DNA of 52,745 nucleotides, taken from positions 1-52,745 of the forward strand of contig JACPHN010000195.1 in assembly GCA_016188575.1 (NCBI GenBank), written 5' to 3'. Position numbers and translations under genes: made by a program. This document shows, piece by piece, positions 7,624-18,173 of the stretch (position 1 is the first letter of the stretch; each line of letters begins with the position of its first letter). Origin of the DNA: Candidatus Schekmanbacteria bacterium (GTDB lineage: Bacteria; CSSED10-310; JACPHN01). The notes under the pieces were generated by a model that was not told where the DNA came from, did no database searches, and saw nothing but the letters and a program-made list of their open reading frames with translations.

Positions 7624-8892
7624 ATGACGAACCATGGGATACTGGCAATTGTTGTCGCGTCGGTCCTTGTGGGTACTGGTAGCGCCGCCGGCGCGCTGGA
7701 CACGAGCGCGCGCGGTGAGCTCGGCGTCGAAGGGCGAGTCTTTACAACGGACACCGATGACCGCACCGACGACTACAACGTCGCCGTGTCGGGGCGCGTG
7801 GACGTGACCGCCAGCGGCGCCGCCGTGCGCGCCAAGATGCGCCTCTTCGGCCGTTACGACGCCGTCGACGGGGAACGCACCGTCCTGGTGCCGGAAGAGG
7901 TCTGGCTGGAGTGGCGATCGGAGCGCTTCCGCCTTCGCGCTGGTCACCAGTTGCTCAACTGGACGGCCACGGAAGCCTTTCACCCCGCCGATGTGATCAA
8001 CAGCCGACTCTTCGACAGCGCGATCGAAAATCCCGACAAGTTTGGGGAACCGATGGTCAGCGCCCGGGCACAATTGGGTGATGGCAACGTCGAGCTGATG
8101 TTCATGCCCGTCTTTACCAAGCCAAAGGGGCCCTCGGCAAGCTCACGCCTGCGCCTCGCGGCTCCGGGGCTGGCTGTCGATCGGACGATTCACACTGACG
8201 ATGACGGCCAGGTCGATGACGATACCTTCGTTCCCCAGTGGGCGCTGCGGGCGCAGCAGACCTTCGGCAGCGCCGACGTCAGTCTCCACGCCGTGCGCCA
8301 CATCGACCGGGATGCGCCCGTCATCTACTACGATCCCGAGAGGGCCGAGGTCATCGCGCTTTTTCAGCCGCTTACGCAGCTCGGTGGCACGCTGCAGATG
8401 GCGTCGGGCAGCGTGGTGCTCAAGCTGGAAGCCGCCTATCGCATGTTCGAGCCCCCAAGCGGGACAATCCCCTACCTGCCTCCGGTTCCGGATCGCGATT
8501 ATGGTCTCGTGGCGGCCGGAGTCGAGTACGGCCTGGTCCACGCGTCGGGCGCCGGCTCGACTCTGCTGTGCGAGGCGCAGGCGGCTCTTGACTACCCGCA
8601 CGAAGCGGATCGTCTGGCGCCGCTCTTTCAGCGGGACCTGCTCCTCGGATACCGCTTCGCCTTCAACGACGAGGACGAAAAAAGCCTGGTCGTGCTGGTC
8701 ATTGATGACCTGGAGCGCTCCGAGCATTTCATGCTCACCGGCAGATACAGCCAGCGCCTCGGAGAGCGTTGGGGCATCAAGGCCGGTTTTCAGTGGCTCC
8801 ACTTTCCCGCGCGCGATCCCGCCATGCCGCTCGGATTCGAGTGGCTCGATGACGCGGACCACATTCACGCGAGTCTCTTCCGCTACTTCTAG
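7624..8892 (+). CDS. Outer-membrane beta-barrel-like protein of the export operon
   Basis: A 422-residue exported protein with an N-terminal signal (cleavage near Ala-Gly-Ala, residues 20-25) and alternating hydrophobic strands throughout, ending in an aromatic residue (SLFRYF), as outer-membrane barrels do. The segment VWLEWRSERFRLRAGHQLLN, followed by WTATEAFHPADVIN, resembles DUF1302-type and other porin-like proteins that accompany RND exporters. Its place between the LolA-like carrier and the RND pump suggests the outer-membrane step of one export pathway (inference). The assignment rests on pattern and context rather than on a signature motif. Confidence 0.72.
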   Translation: MTNHGILAIVVASVLVGTGSAAGALDTSARGELGVEGRVFTTDTDDRTDDYNVAVSGRVDVTASGAAVRAKMRLFGRYDAVDGERTVLVPEEVWLEWRSERFRLRAGHQLLNWTATEAFHPADVINSRLFDSAIENPDKFGEPMVSARAQLGDGNVELMFMPVFTKPKGPSASSRLRLAAPGLAVDRTIHTDDDGQVDDDTFVPQWALRAQQTFGSADVSLHAVRHIDRDAPVIYYDPERAEVIALFQPLTQLGGTLQMASGSVVLKLEAAYRMFEPPSGTIPYLPPVPDRDYGLVAAGVEYGLVHASGAGSTLLCEAQAALDYPHEADRLAPLFQRDLLLGYRFAFNDEDEKSLVVLVIDDLERSEHFMLTGRYSQRLGERWGIKAGFQWLHFPARDPAMPLGFEWLDDADHIHASLFRYF

Positions 8893-8913
8893 GCAAGAAA
8901 AGGAAACATACCC

Positions 8914-11298
8914 ATGTCCAAGAAAGCCCCGACTTTGGATCGCTGGGTGCAATTTCTGGTGCACCGGCCGATCGTCTCGATGGCCATCGGTCTGGCCGTG
9001 TGGGGAGTCCTGCTGACGGGCCTGCCGCGACTCACCACCAACTTCACCCACACCGCCTTTTTCTCGCCCAACGATCCGCTACTGCAGCGCTTCAACGCTT
9101 TCGAGCGCCGCTTCGGCAACGACGACCTCGTCATGGTTGTGGTTCACAGCCCGTCAGGAGTCTTCGATGCCGAGACCATCTCTCTGGTCCAGCAGCTCAC
9201 GGAGCGCCTCTGGAAGGCTCCTGAGGTCATTCGCGTGGATGCCGTCACGAACTTTCAGTGGGTGCACGCGGCCGAGGACGAGATCCAGGTGGAACCGCTC
9301 ATCCCAACTGATGTGCCATTGACACCACAGCTCCTGGCCGAACGTAAGGCGATCGCCTTGGCGCACGAGATCCTGCCCGACTACCTGATCAGTCGGGACG
9401 GCAACTCGGCAATGGTGTATGCGCGTATCAAGCCGGGGCTCGAAGTCCCTCCGGACGCCAAGGCCATTACGCTGGCGACGCGGGGTATTCTTGCGGAGCT
9501 CGCGGGCGGCGATCACCGGTTCTACGTAACGGGGGGCCCGGTCATCACATACGCATTCCAGGAAAGCTCGGAGAAGGATATCGCGCGCCTGATCCCCATC
9601 GTCTTGCTGATGACGGTGTTGTTTCTCTTCTTGTCGCTACGCACGATAAACGGCGTCCTGTTGCCGATGACGGTGGTCGTAGTGGCAGTCGGCGCCGGGC
9701 TCGGTAGCGCCGGCTGGCTGGGCATCGAGATTTCCACCATCACGATCGTTACGCCGCAGATTCTCATCGCTGTCAGCATCGCCGATGCCGTGCATATCCT
9801 CTCCCACTACTATCGGGCGTTGCGTGCCGGGGTAGCCAGGCGGGATGCCGCATTCTTCGCACTGCGGCGCAACATCAAGCCGACGATCTTGACCTCGGTG
9901 ACCACCGCGGTCGGGTTTTTCTCCTTTGCAACCGCCAAGCTCGAGCCGGTTTCGGGCCTCGGCTTGTTGGCCGGCCTCGGAACCATGGCCGCCTGGCTGG
10001 CGACCTACTGGATCGTCGGCCCGCTCATGGCAGTGCTACCGACCCGCGTCGGATGGACAGAGGGCGCGACACCCCCCGGTGTATCCAGCGCCTCGATGGT
10101 CCGCTACGTCGCGGTCCTGCGCAAATATCGCGTCGCTCTGCTCAGCGGCTTCACGGTCCTGTCCGTGCTTGCCGTCGGCGTCAGCCTCAGGAATACGGTG
10201 AACTCCGACCCCTACAAGTACTTCGCTCCTTCCTATCCGCTGCGGCAGGCTCAGGACTTTCTGTTGAGCAAGCTCGGCGGCGTGCCAGGCCTTGAGATGG
10301 TGGTTGACTCCGGCGTCGCGGACGGCGTCAAGGACCCCGCGTTCATGCGCAAGCTGCAGGAGTTCGAAACCAGGGCGCTGGCGACGGATTCCGTCACGCG
10401 GGTGATTTCACTGGTCGATACGATCAAGCAGACCCACCGGGCTCTCAACGGCGGTGACAACGCTTTCTACCGGCTGCCCGACACGAAGGAGGGGATTGCA
10501 CAGGAGCTCCTTCTGTATACGATGAATCTGCCGCAAGGCATGGACGTCAACGATCGGATCACGATCGACAGCGACGCCGTGCGGCTGACTCTGTTTTCCC
10601 GGGTTACGGACTCGACCCGCTGGACGCGCCTCGCAGCCCACTTGGAGAGCATCGCCACTGAGCTCGGCCTCGACGCTCGCGTGACGGGCAAAACCATGCT
10701 CTACCAAAGCATGAACGACTACGTGGTTTCATCCTTTGTGCAGTCGATCGCAATTGCCATGGTGTTGATCAGCCTGATCCTCGCCGTGGCGCTCGGCTCG
10801 CTTCGCACCGGGGTGATCGCGATGGCCCCGAACATCGTGCCGCTGCTGTTCGGCGGTGCGTTTCTCTGGCTCTACGGCATCTCGCTGGATATTGGCACGG
10901 TGCTCGTTGCCAGCGTCTGCCTGGGGATCGCGGTAGACGACACCATCCACATTCTGACCAGCTTCAGCCGGCATCAGCGGGAGGGGCTCACGCCCGACGA
11001 GGCGCTGGCGAGGTTGTTCACGCAAACCGGCCCGGCGCTGGTCGTGACCACAGTCGTTCTCGTCGGTAGCTTCGGAGCTCTGGCGCTCGGCACATTCGTG
11101 CCGAATGTGAACTTTGGCATCATGACGGCGGTTGTCCTGGGAGCTGCTCTCGTCGCCGATCTGGTATTTCTGCCGGCGCTGCTTCTGGTCTTTGGCTTCG
11201 AGCGATCCACAGTCACCCCTGAGCCGGTGGGTATCGCATCCAAGCCAGAGCTGACAGCGGCGGCTGAAGAGGTGATGCGAGTCGAGACGCTCGCGTAG
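8914..11298 (+). CDS. RND superfamily (MMPL-type) exporter
   Basis: A 794-residue inner-membrane protein with the duplicated RND layout. One TM helix lies near residues 15-35, then a ~190-residue periplasmic domain, then a TM bundle at about 225-370. The second half repeats this: TM near 404, a periplasmic domain to about 600, and a TM bundle 605-770. The segment ISIADAVHILSHYYRAL and its counterpart GIAVDDTIHILTSFSRHQRE carry the acidic residue in TM4/TM10 typical of proton-driven hydrophobe exporters. It belongs to the COG1033-type predicted exporters, which often carry lipids such as hopanoids or acylated compounds. It closes the TetR-regulated export set. Confidence 0.93.
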   Translation: MSKKAPTLDRWVQFLVHRPIVSMAIGLAVWGVLLTGLPRLTTNFTHTAFFSPNDPLLQRFNAFERRFGNDDLVMVVVHSPSGVFDAETISLVQQLTERLWKAPEVIRVDAVTNFQWVHAAEDEIQVEPLIPTDVPLTPQLLAERKAIALAHEILPDYLISRDGNSAMVYARIKPGLEVPPDAKAITLATRGILAELAGGDHRFYVTGGPVITYAFQESSEKDIARLIPIVLLMTVLFLFLSLRTINGVLLPMTVVVVAVGAGLGSAGWLGIEISTITIVTPQILIAVSIADAVHILSHYYRALRAGVARRDAAFFALRRNIKPTILTSVTTAVGFFSFATAKLEPVSGLGLLAGLGTMAAWLATYWIVGPLMAVLPTRVGWTEGATPPGVSSASMVRYVAVLRKYRVALLSGFTVLSVLAVGVSLRNTVNSDPYKYFAPSYPLRQAQDFLLSKLGGVPGLEMVVDSGVADGVKDPAFMRKLQEFETRALATDSVTRVISLVDTIKQTHRALNGGDNAFYRLPDTKEGIAQELLLYTMNLPQGMDVNDRITIDSDAVRLTLFSRVTDSTRWTRLAAHLESIATELGLDARVTGKTMLYQSMNDYVVSSFVQSIAIAMVLISLILAVALGSLRTGVIAMAPNIVPLLFGGAFLWLYGISLDIGTVLVASVCLGIAVDDTIHILTSFSRHQREGLTPDEALARLFTQTGPALVVTTVVLVGSFGALALGTFVPNVNFGIMTAVVLGAALVADLVFLPALLLVFGFERSTVTPEPVGIASKPELTAAAEEVMRVETLA

Positions 11299-11418
11299 GA
11301 CGGCCAACTGTTGCGATGGTGCGGCGGGGACGAAGACACCAATCGTCGTCCCCACCCTTCAGGGCGGAATCGCCGCAGGGCGTACCGGCACGAACCGCGA
11401 GATGGAGCAGAGCTGAGA

Positions 11419-12090
11419 ATGAGGACCGAGAGCATCGACGCGTGCGGCGTCATCTTTGACATGGATGGGGTATTGGTGGATTCCGCGGCCGCGCACCTGG
11501 CGGCGTGGCAACGGCTTGGCGATGAGGTGGGCGAGCCGTTTTCCGAAGAGCTCTTCAGGAGTACGTTCGGAATGCACAACAACCAGATAGTTCCGAGCTG
11601 GCTCGGGCGCGCGGTCAGCGAGGCCGAGGTCGCCGCGCTCGCAACGCGCAAGGAATCTCTGTACCGGGGCGAGGCCGCCCGCTGCGTGCGCGCGATCCCG
11701 GGCGCGGTCGCCTTGGTGCGCGTGCTCGCCGCCGGCGGTTGGCGCCTTGCGGTCGGCTCTTCCGGACCGCGCGCCAATGTTGAGTTGTTGCTGTCGGTCA
11801 TCGGCGTGGCGGGGCTTTTTGCGGGCCTCGCGACCGGCGACGAGGTGCGAGAGGGAAAACCGCATCCTGAGATCTTCCTGATCGCTGCACGCCTGCTTGG
11901 GCTGGCACCGGCTCGCTGTTTGGTCATCGAGGATGCGCCTCAGGGGATCACGGCCGCCAGGCGGGCGGGTTGCCCGGTTATCGCGGTGGCGACGACGCAC
12001 GACGCCCGCGAGCTTGGCGATGCGAACGCGGTCTTGTCTGGCATGGAACAGGTGGACGCAACGATAATTCGCGCCGTGCTCGACTGCTAG
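11419..12090 (+). CDS. HAD family hydrolase (beta-phosphoglucomutase-like)
   Basis: A 223-residue cytosolic HAD phosphatase. Motif I is FDMDGVLVDS, motif II is the Ser in VGSSGPR, motif III is the Lys in EGKPHPEIFL, and motif IV is EDAPQGITAA. The helical cap lies between motifs I and II, as in the beta-phosphoglucomutase/phosphatase subfamily. The longer open frame starts at 11311, but its first 36 codons lack family sequence. ATG 11419 directly precedes motif I with GGAG upstream, so I use it. The substrate is likely a sugar phosphate or similar small phosphate. It is convergent with the SWIM gene. Confidence 0.9.
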   Translation: MRTESIDACGVIFDMDGVLVDSAAAHLAAWQRLGDEVGEPFSEELFRSTFGMHNNQIVPSWLGRAVSEAEVAALATRKESLYRGEAARCVRAIPGAVALVRVLAAGGWRLAVGSSGPRANVELLLSVIGVAGLFAGLATGDEVREGKPHPEIFLIAARLLGLAPARCLVIEDAPQGITAARRAGCPVIAVATTHDARELGDANAVLSGMEQVDATIIRAVLDC

Positions 12091-12158
12091 TTCCGAGCCT
12101 CAGGGCGGCGCCGCGAGATTGGACGGTGGACACCACGCCGCTCGCGCACCGGCCGTTC

Positions 12159-12452
12159 TCAGTCCGGCTGATTGATGAGGGCGAGCAAGAGAGCGACGAC
12201 ATGCTTGCAGGCCCCGCTCCACTCATACGGGCACGAGCAGCTCGAGGTGCCGATGGCGCCCCCCGCGAGGTCGACGGACACGCGGTACGGTTCTTGCCGG
12301 CGCCCGGCGACGCGCCCGGTCAGCCGCCCATCCTGGTAGACGACTTCGACAACCGCGCCCTCGGCGTAGTAGTGCTTGCCCCGGTCAAAGCTCTCCGGCG
12401 TCGCAAGCGCGCGCACGTCGCGCTCCGTCAGGTGAACCTGTCGATCACTCAC
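12159..12452 (-). CDS. Small SWIM zinc-finger protein
   Basis: A 97-residue protein with the SWIM zinc-binding pattern CxCx7CxH (CSCPYEWSGACKH). The N-terminal FDRGKHYYAEGAVVEVVYQDG is the standard lead-in to SWIM domains. SWIM domains usually form part of larger proteins that bind DNA or other proteins; here almost nothing but the domain remains. It follows surE by 60 nt on the same strand and may share its transcript. It could be a true minimal SWIM protein or the remnant of a longer gene; the stop is clean and no SWIM-family continuation is visible past it. Confidence 0.8.
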   Translation of the reverse strand: MSDRQVHLTERDVRALATPESFDRGKHYYAEGAVVEVVYQDGRLTGRVAGRRQEPYRVSVDLAGGAIGTSSCSCPYEWSGACKHVVALLLALINQPD

Positions 12453-12512
12453 CGCCAGCCTCGTTCGGCAAGCGCCGCCGCCATTGACGCTCTGCGCCTT
12501 GCCCCAAGCAGC

Positions 12513-13295
12513 TCACCGCAACAGCAGCCTTCCTTCGATTTCCTCGAATCCGGCGGCCTTCATCTGCTCGATCGCCCGCCGATCAGTCTGCTCGAGGAGC
12601 AGAGGGGTTACGGAGACAAACCCGCTGTACACAGCATGGCCGTCGCTGTTTGGGTCTTCGTCGTGAAACATCCTTTCCCACGCCATCCAGTAGTACGGTT
12701 GGTGGTGGGGATCCAGGCGCCGCTCGAAGGCATCGATCATGCGGCTATGGCCGTGTCGGGTCAGGCGAATGCCGCGGATGCGATCAGGCGGCAGGGCCGG
12801 GACGTTGACATTGTAGAGCAAACCGGCGCCCGGCCTGCCACTCCCAACCCAGCGCGCGATCTCCCTGGCGACTCTGGCCGAGAATGCGAAATCGGGATGA
12901 TCAGAAGCTTCCAGCGAGACGGCAATGGATGGCAGGCCGAGCATCGCCCCCTCGCGGGCACCCGATACCGTCCCCGAGTACGTGACGTTGGCACCGGAGT
13001 TGGCGCCGTAGTTTATTCCCGATACGACCAGGTCGGGGGCCGCCTGCAAGACGACCGAGACGCCTACCTTGACGCAATCCGCGGGCGTACCGGTGAGCGC
13101 GTAGACGCAATAGGGCGCCGCGCGTTCGATCATGTTCAGGCGCAAAGGATGGGCGATCGTAATGGCATGACCGCTGGCGCTGCGCTGTCCGTCCGGTGCC
13201 ACTACGGTAACCTCGCCCAGATCACTTAGCGCCACAGCCAGAGCGTGCAGCCCGGGCGCGCCTGCACCGTCATCGTTGGTCACCAGTATCCGCAT
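12513..13295 (-). CDS. surE: 5'/3'-nucleotidase SurE
   Basis: A 260-residue survival protein SurE, a metal-dependent phosphatase that dephosphorylates nucleoside 5'- and 3'-monophosphates. The N-terminus [14 protein letters not shown] carries the metal-binding Asp pair, then RSASGHAIT and the conserved [11 protein letters not shown] with its Asn ligand. [11 protein letters not shown] is also typical. Length fits the family. In many proteobacteria surE neighbours pcm and rpoS; here it neighbours a SWIM protein and a surface protein instead. Confidence 0.96.
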   Translation of the reverse strand: MRILVTNDDGAGAPGLHALAVALSDLGEVTVVAPDGQRSASGHAITIAHPLRLNMIERAAPYCVYALTGTPADCVKVGVSVVLQAAPDLVVSGINYGANSGANVTYSGTVSGAREGAMLGLPSIAVSLEASDHPDFAFSARVAREIARWVGSGRPGAGLLYNVNVPALPPDRIRGIRLTRHGHSRMIDAFERRLDPHHQPYYWMAWERMFHDEDPNSDGHAVYSGFVSVTPLLLEQTDRRAIEQMKAAGFEEIEGRLLLR

Positions 13296-13490
13296 TCCTT
13301 ACACCACAGATTCCCGCGCCGGCTGATCCGGAGCGGCTCACCGCTCATCCCTACTCCCGTGCGGCCGGCGTGTCAAACCCGGTCCGCCGCAGCCGCAGTC
13401 AGGCTTGCACCGCGTGGCGAATTGCTCCAGACTCCTCGGTGCCACGTAATCTCACGCGGAAGGACTCCTCTGCCCACCTCGATCTATATC

Positions 13491-15263
13491 ATGGCGTCAC
13501 GCCCGCAAGCGGTGGGCGTGGGGCGCGCGCTGCTTGCCGTGCTGTACGGCCTCGGGATTGTCCCCGCCGCGGCGGAAACCTGGAGCGGCGCGGTTTCGCT
13601 CTCAGCAAGCGTCACTGTTGCCGCGGGTGACACGCTGACTATCCAGCCTGGGACCGTAGTTTCCGTCGCGGCGCGCGCCGCCTGCCGGACGGACACCGAC
13701 CCCTCCCTGCCAAACTGTATCAGGATCACCGTTCTCGGATCACTCATGGCGGAGGCCGCGTACGATCAGCCGATCGTGTTTCAGTCCGACGCGGGGGCCG
13801 GAGCGGTTGCCGGGGACTGGGGTGGCATCGAGCTCCGCGATGGCGGCAGCGGCAGCCTGCGTTGGGTCGAGCTCAAGCACGCCAAGCTCGCTCTCGTCGT
13901 CGACAATGCCGGGGATGCTCCCGCTTCTCCGGCCGTCACCGTCGACCGCTCGACCTTCGACAACAATCAGGTCCATGCAATGTGGATTCGCAACGCCTCT
14001 CACCCGGCGGTGCGAAACAACGTGTTTCGCAACCACCCCGAGGCCAGCAACGGCGCCGTGATCAAGGTCGAGTCGGGGACGGGCGGTGGCTCCAATCCAA
14101 CCCTCCTCAACAACCTTTTCTACGACAATGTGGAAGCGTCGCTGGTCGTGGACGCGTCGGCACCCGCGGTGCGCAATAACACCATCGTCGGCGGTGAATA
14201 CGGCCTCTACCTGAACGGCGGTAGCGCGACTCCCGAGCTGCGCAACAACATCATTCTCGACTACGACTTCTTCGGCGTCGCGTGCGCTTCAGGCGCGACG
14301 CCGGTCCTCCAATACAACAACATCCAGTCCGACCAATCGACGTCCAAGATCGTCGGTTTTGGCGACGACTGGTGGGCACCTTGCGGGCTCTCGTGCTCAC
14401 CTACCGACCCAAATCTCGACAATTGCCCGGATTTCTCCACGACCAACATCAGCGAAGGGCAGCTCGTATTCAACGACGCGGCCGCTAACGACTACACGCT
14501 GTGGTGCACGGCGCCGGCGACGAAAAGCCCGTCGGTGGATGCAGGCGATCCGACTGCCGCGTACGAGGACAATCCGAACATCACGTGGCCAGTCTGTAAC
14601 ACCTCACGCAACGACCAGGGGGCCTACGGCGGACCTGGCGCCGAGCTCCCCGGGGCCCCAACGGCCACTCCCGTGCCCACGATCACCGTCACGCCGACGA
14701 TCACGGAAACACCATCCGTCACCGCGACTCCCACGGAAACCGGAACGGCGACCGCCACCCACTCCCAAACCCCGACCGGCACGGCGACGCCCACGCGCAC
14801 GCCCACGGCAACCGCAACGGCAACCGCTACCACGACCCGGACCTTGACACCGGCGGCCACGCACACGCACACGGCGACTCCACAGCCCCCCGCATCGCCG
14901 ACCCAAACCGCGACTGCAACGCCCACCGCGACCGCCACCCCAAGCCGCACCGCGACGACGACAGCAACCAGCACAACGGCGAGGTCGCCCACACCCACGC
15001 CGTCGCCGCCAAGCTCACCTACCTCCTCCGCCACGGCCACGCACACCGCCTCGCCGATACCGACAGCATCTGCGAGTCCGCCGGGAACCGAAACCCCTAC
15101 GGTGGGACCCGACCCCACCCCCACTCTCACTGCGAGCCCGGGTCCGGGAGTGCCATCCGGCACGGGCAGCACCTCGTCCGTCTTGATCGCCGTCTTCTCA
15201 CTCGCGCTGCCGCTCGCCTTTCGCGTCCGGATCAGGCGCGCCGGAACCTCGCCCTCGGAGTAG
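13491..15263 (+). CDS. Secreted right-handed beta-helix protein with Thr/Pro-rich stalk
   Basis: About 590 residues. It has an N-terminal signal ([18 protein letters not shown]), a parallel beta-helix with repeated [26 protein letters not shown] and LRNNIILDY rungs (about residues 90-300), and a segment ending VDAGDP...DQGAYGGPG that matches choice-of-anchor Q proteins. Then comes ~170 residues of Thr/Pro/Ala repeats, a hydrophobic helix ([15 protein letters not shown]) and Arg residues, giving a cell-surface stalk and anchor. ATG 13491 has no Shine-Dalgarno. CTG 13470 has GGAAGG six bases before it and could be the real start. It ends five bases before argG, whose ribosome site lies inside this gene. 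The role is unknown: adhesion or polysaccharide binding or cleavage. Confidence 0.85.
   Translation: MASRPQAVGVGRALLAVLYGLGIVPAAAETWSGAVSLSASVTVAAGDTLTIQPGTVVSVAARAACRTDTDPSLPNCIRITVLGSLMAEAAYDQPIVFQSDAGAGAVAGDWGGIELRDGGSGSLRWVELKHAKLALVVDNAGDAPASPAVTVDRSTFDNNQVHAMWIRNASHPAVRNNVFRNHPEASNGAVIKVESGTGGGSNPTLLNNLFYDNVEASLVVDASAPAVRNNTIVGGEYGLYLNGGSATPELRNNIILDYDFFGVACASGATPVLQYNNIQSDQSTSKIVGFGDDWWAPCGLSCSPTDPNLDNCPDFSTTNISEGQLVFNDAAANDYTLWCTAPATKSPSVDAGDPTAAYEDNPNITWPVCNTSRNDQGAYGGPGAELPGAPTATPVPTITVTPTITETPSVTATPTETGTATATHSQTPTGTATPTRTPTATATATATTTRTLTPAATHTHTATPQPPASPTQTATATPTATATPSRTATTTATSTTARSPTPTPSPPSSPTSSATATHTASPIPTASASPPGTETPTVGPDPTPTLTASPGPGVPSGTGSTSSVLIAVFSLALPLAFRVRIRRAGTSPSE
14657..15165 (+). 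repeat. Low-complexity Thr/Pro coding repeat
   Basis: This part of the beta-helix gene is built from degenerate short units of the ACGGCAACCGC/CCCACG type, coding TPT, TAT and SPT runs. It gives an extended, probably glycosylated stalk. Such tracts slip easily in replication and in assembly, so length differences between strains are likely. Confidence 0.85.
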
Positions 15264-15268
15264 ACCTC

Positions 15269-16501
15269 ATGGCCGAAAAAGTCGTCCTCGCCTACAGCGG
15301 CGGACTCGATACCGCCTGCATTTGCAAGTACCTCGTTGAGAAAGGATACGATGTCGTCGCCATGGTGGCCGACGTGGGGCAGGACGACGACTTCGACAAG
15401 GTCAGGCAACGGGCTCTGGCGACCGGCGCCATCCGCGTTTACGTGGAAGATCTTCGCCAGGAGTTTGTGACGGATTTCATTTTCCCGGCGATCGCGGGAA
15501 ACGCGGTCTATGAGAATCGCTATTTTCTCGGCACGTCGCTGGCCAGGCCGCTGATCGCGCGCCGGCAAGTCGAGATCGCGCTGGACGAGGGCGCAACATA
15601 CGTGGCGCACGGCGCCACCGGCAAGGGAAACGACCAGGTCCGCTTCGAGCTCGCGTACTGCGCGCTGGCGCCGCAAATCCGCGTCATCGCCCCATGGCGC
15701 GAGCGACAGTTTCTCAACCGTTTTCAAGGCCGCAGCGATCTGATCCGCTACGCCGCGCAGCACAACATCCCGGTCGAGGCGACGGTCGCCAAGCCGTACA
15801 GCATGGACGCCAACTTGATGCACAAGAGCTACGAGTCGGGAATCCTCGAGGATCCCGATCGCTGCCCGGACGCGTCGATGTTCACCCGCACCCACTCGCC
15901 CATGGCCGCACCCGATACGCCCACGCGCCTCGAGATTCACTTCAAGGACGCCTTCCCGATCAAGGTCGTCAACACCTCGGACGGCACGATCAAGGAAAAC
16001 CCGCTCGCGCTGTTTGTCTACCTCAACGAGCTCGGCGGCATGAACGGCATCGGTCGGGTCGACATGGTCGAGAATCGGGTGGTGGGGATCAAGTCGCGGG
16101 GTGTTTACGAGACGCCCGGCGGCACGATCCTGCACGTCGCCTTGCGGGACATCGAGGGAATCGCCATGGATCGCGAGGTGCTCCACCTGCGCGACAGCCT
16201 GGCGCCGCGCTTCGCCGAGCTCATCTACGGCGGGCTGTGGTACTCGCCCGAGATGGATTTTCTGATGGCGGCGTTTCGGCAAGCTCAGACTCTGATCGAC
16301 GGGCGGGTCAAGCTCGCGCTCTACAAGGGCAACGTCATCGTCGAAGGGCGGGAGTCGCCGAGCTCGTTGTACGATCCGGAGCTCTCGTCCATGGACGTTG
16401 AAGGCGCTTATGATCAGACCGATGCCACCGGATTCATCACGCTCAACGCGTTGCGCTTGCGCGCACACAAAGTGATCCTGCGTGACCCGAGCACGAGATG
16501 A
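15269..16501 (+). CDS. argG: Argininosuccinate synthase
   Basis: A 410-residue enzyme that joins citrulline and aspartate with ATP to make argininosuccinate, the penultimate step of arginine synthesis. The ATP pyrophosphatase loop [10 protein letters not shown] lies at residues 8-17, and [11 protein letters not shown]-like sequence ([16 protein letters not shown]) is also present. [20 protein letters not shown] is a family signature. Length is normal. It is coupled to argH through a 4-base ATGA overlap; the rest of the pathway is not in the window. Confidence 0.98.
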   Translation: MAEKVVLAYSGGLDTACICKYLVEKGYDVVAMVADVGQDDDFDKVRQRALATGAIRVYVEDLRQEFVTDFIFPAIAGNAVYENRYFLGTSLARPLIARRQVEIALDEGATYVAHGATGKGNDQVRFELAYCALAPQIRVIAPWRERQFLNRFQGRSDLIRYAAQHNIPVEATVAKPYSMDANLMHKSYESGILEDPDRCPDASMFTRTHSPMAAPDTPTRLEIHFKDAFPIKVVNTSDGTIKENPLALFVYLNELGGMNGIGRVDMVENRVVGIKSRGVYETPGGTILHVALRDIEGIAMDREVLHLRDSLAPRFAELIYGGLWYSPEMDFLMAAFRQAQTLIDGRVKLALYKGNVIVEGRESPSSLYDPELSSMDVEGAYDQTDATGFITLNALRLRAHKVILRDPSTR

Positions 16502-17937
16502 GCCGGCTGTGGGATAAGGGTGAGGCGCTCGACAGTCTGATCGCGCGTTTTACCGTCGGCAGGGATCCGGAGCTCGACCTGCACCTGGTTCCCTACGACG
16601 CACTGGCCAGCGCGGCGCACGCCATGATGCTGCGGCACATCGGGGTGCTGTCGGCAACCGACTGCGGCGCGCTCGTGGCGGAGCTGGCGACGATAGCCAG
16701 CGAGAGCCGCGTGGGGCGGTTCGCGATCCTGGCGGCAGAGGAAGACGCGCACACCGCCATTGAAAACCGCCTCACCAAGCGTTTGGGCGAGGCCGGGCGG
16801 CGGATTCACACCGGGCGGAGCCGCAACGACCAGGTCATCGCGGCGCTGCGGCTATTCGCGCGTGAGGCCCTGGTCGAGCAGGCCGAGGCGCTGGCGGCCC
16901 TGGTCGAGGAGCTTCTGCGGCGCGGCGAAGAGCTGGCGGAAGTGTCGCTTCCGGGGTACACGCACACCAGACAGGCGATGCCCTCGACCTTGGGATTCCA
17001 TTTCGCCGCGTGCGCTTCGGGGCTGCTGGACGCCTTTCCATGGATGAAGACGGCGCTCGAGCACGTGAACCGCAGCCCGCTCGGCAGCGCGTCCGGCTTT
17101 GGCGTGGCCCTGCCGCTCGATCGCGCTCTCGTCGCACGCCTGCTCGCCTTTGACTCGGTGCAGCGCAATACCCTCGCCGTGCAAAACGACCGCGGCAAGA
17201 CGGAAGCACTGACGCTGGCCGCGCTGCTTGGGCCGGTGGGCGACCTGGGGCGACTGGCGGCGGATCTCATCTTGCTGTCGAGCGACGAGTGGCGTTGCCT
17301 GACGCTGCCGGCGGAGCTGACGACGGGTTCCAGCATCATGCCGCAGAAGCGCAATCCGGACGCGCTCGAGCTGGTGCGCGCTGAAAGTTCCCGCCACCGC
17401 GCCCGGCTGGCGGAGATTGCGGGCGTCTACGGGCCATTGCTCTGCGGGTACCACCGCGACCTGCAGCTCACCAAGGGTCCTTTTGTCGAGGGAATGCGGG
17501 CTGCTCTGGACGTGTTTCACGTGATGCGCCGCATCGTGTCGGGGCTGCGCGTCGACGAAGAGCGCTGCCGGACCATCATGCAGCGCGACATCGGCGCCAC
17601 CGACGCCGCCTATGAGCGCGTCGCCGCGGGGATGGCGTTTCGCGACGCGTATCGGGAAGTGGGCAAGGACCCGGCCGCCGCGGTTACCGGAGACCCGGCA
17701 GCGTCCTGGAGGCTGCGCCGCCACGAAGGAGCGCCCGGAGATCGCGACTTGAGCGCGGATTGGAACCGCCTGGCGCTTGCCAGGCAGTGGGTGTACGACG
17801 CGCGAACACGCTTTGATGCGGCCTGGCGGCTCCTGGGGGAGCGCGACAGCGACGACACTGGTGCGCTGCGATCCGCGGCGCCTCATGCTACCATGGACAG
17901 GGACGCGCACGCCGGTGCGCGCGACAGACTGTCCTGA
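16498..17937 (+). CDS. argH: Argininosuccinate lyase
   Basis: A 479-residue enzyme that cleaves argininosuccinate to arginine and fumarate. The fumarase/aspartase superfamily signature [12 protein letters not shown] is present, along with [10 protein letters not shown] and [11 protein letters not shown]. It is slightly longer than usual; the last ~25 residues (rich in Asp, Ala and Arg) look like an unconserved tail. The start codon overlaps the argG stop, so the two are translationally coupled. Confidence 0.98.
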   Translation: MSRLWDKGEALDSLIARFTVGRDPELDLHLVPYDALASAAHAMMLRHIGVLSATDCGALVAELATIASESRVGRFAILAAEEDAHTAIENRLTKRLGEAGRRIHTGRSRNDQVIAALRLFAREALVEQAEALAALVEELLRRGEELAEVSLPGYTHTRQAMPSTLGFHFAACASGLLDAFPWMKTALEHVNRSPLGSASGFGVALPLDRALVARLLAFDSVQRNTLAVQNDRGKTEALTLAALLGPVGDLGRLAADLILLSSDEWRCLTLPAELTTGSSIMPQKRNPDALELVRAESSRHRARLAEIAGVYGPLLCGYHRDLQLTKGPFVEGMRAALDVFHVMRRIVSGLRVDEERCRTIMQRDIGATDAAYERVAAGMAFRDAYREVGKDPAAAVTGDPAASWRLRRHEGAPGDRDLSADWNRLALARQWVYDARTRFDAAWRLLGERDSDDTGALRSAAPHATMDRDAHAGARDRLS

Positions 17938-17960
17938 TCCCAGGGAAGAGGAGAAGCGAC

Positions 17961-18173
17961 GTGTCGGACAACAACGTCTACAAGCTCTTGGAGCTCACGG
18001 GAACGTCCAAGACCTCGATCGAGGATGCCGTCGGAGTCGCGCTGGCGAGAGCGGCGAAGACGGTGCGGAATATGCGGTGGTTCCAGCTTGTGGAGACGCG
18101 CGGAGACATCAAGGATGGCTCGGTGATCCACTGGCAAGTGACGATCAAGGTCGGCTTTACCTTGGAGGACTGA
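17961..18173 (+). CDS. Dodecin flavoprotein
   Basis: A 70-residue dodecin, a small protein that assembles into a hollow dodecamer storing or buffering flavins. Family residues are intact: [19 protein letters not shown], then [13 protein letters not shown] with the flavin-stacking Trp, and [10 protein letters not shown] at the end. It starts at GTG with GAGGAG a few bases upstream. Its 3' end overlaps the convergent membrane-protein gene by 17 bases. Confidence 0.95.
   Translation: MSDNNVYKLLELTGTSKTSIEDAVGVALARAAKTVRNMRWFQLVETRGDIKDGSVIHWQVTIKVGFTLED

Noticed and set aside
11970-13229. 419-codon plus-strand frame
   Set aside because: Antisense to surE and the SWIM gene, both of which carry family motifs.
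14624-16468. 614-codon minus-strand frame across the beta-helix gene and argG
   Set aside because: Shadow of the Thr/Pro repeat and argG; the plus-strand products are recognisable.
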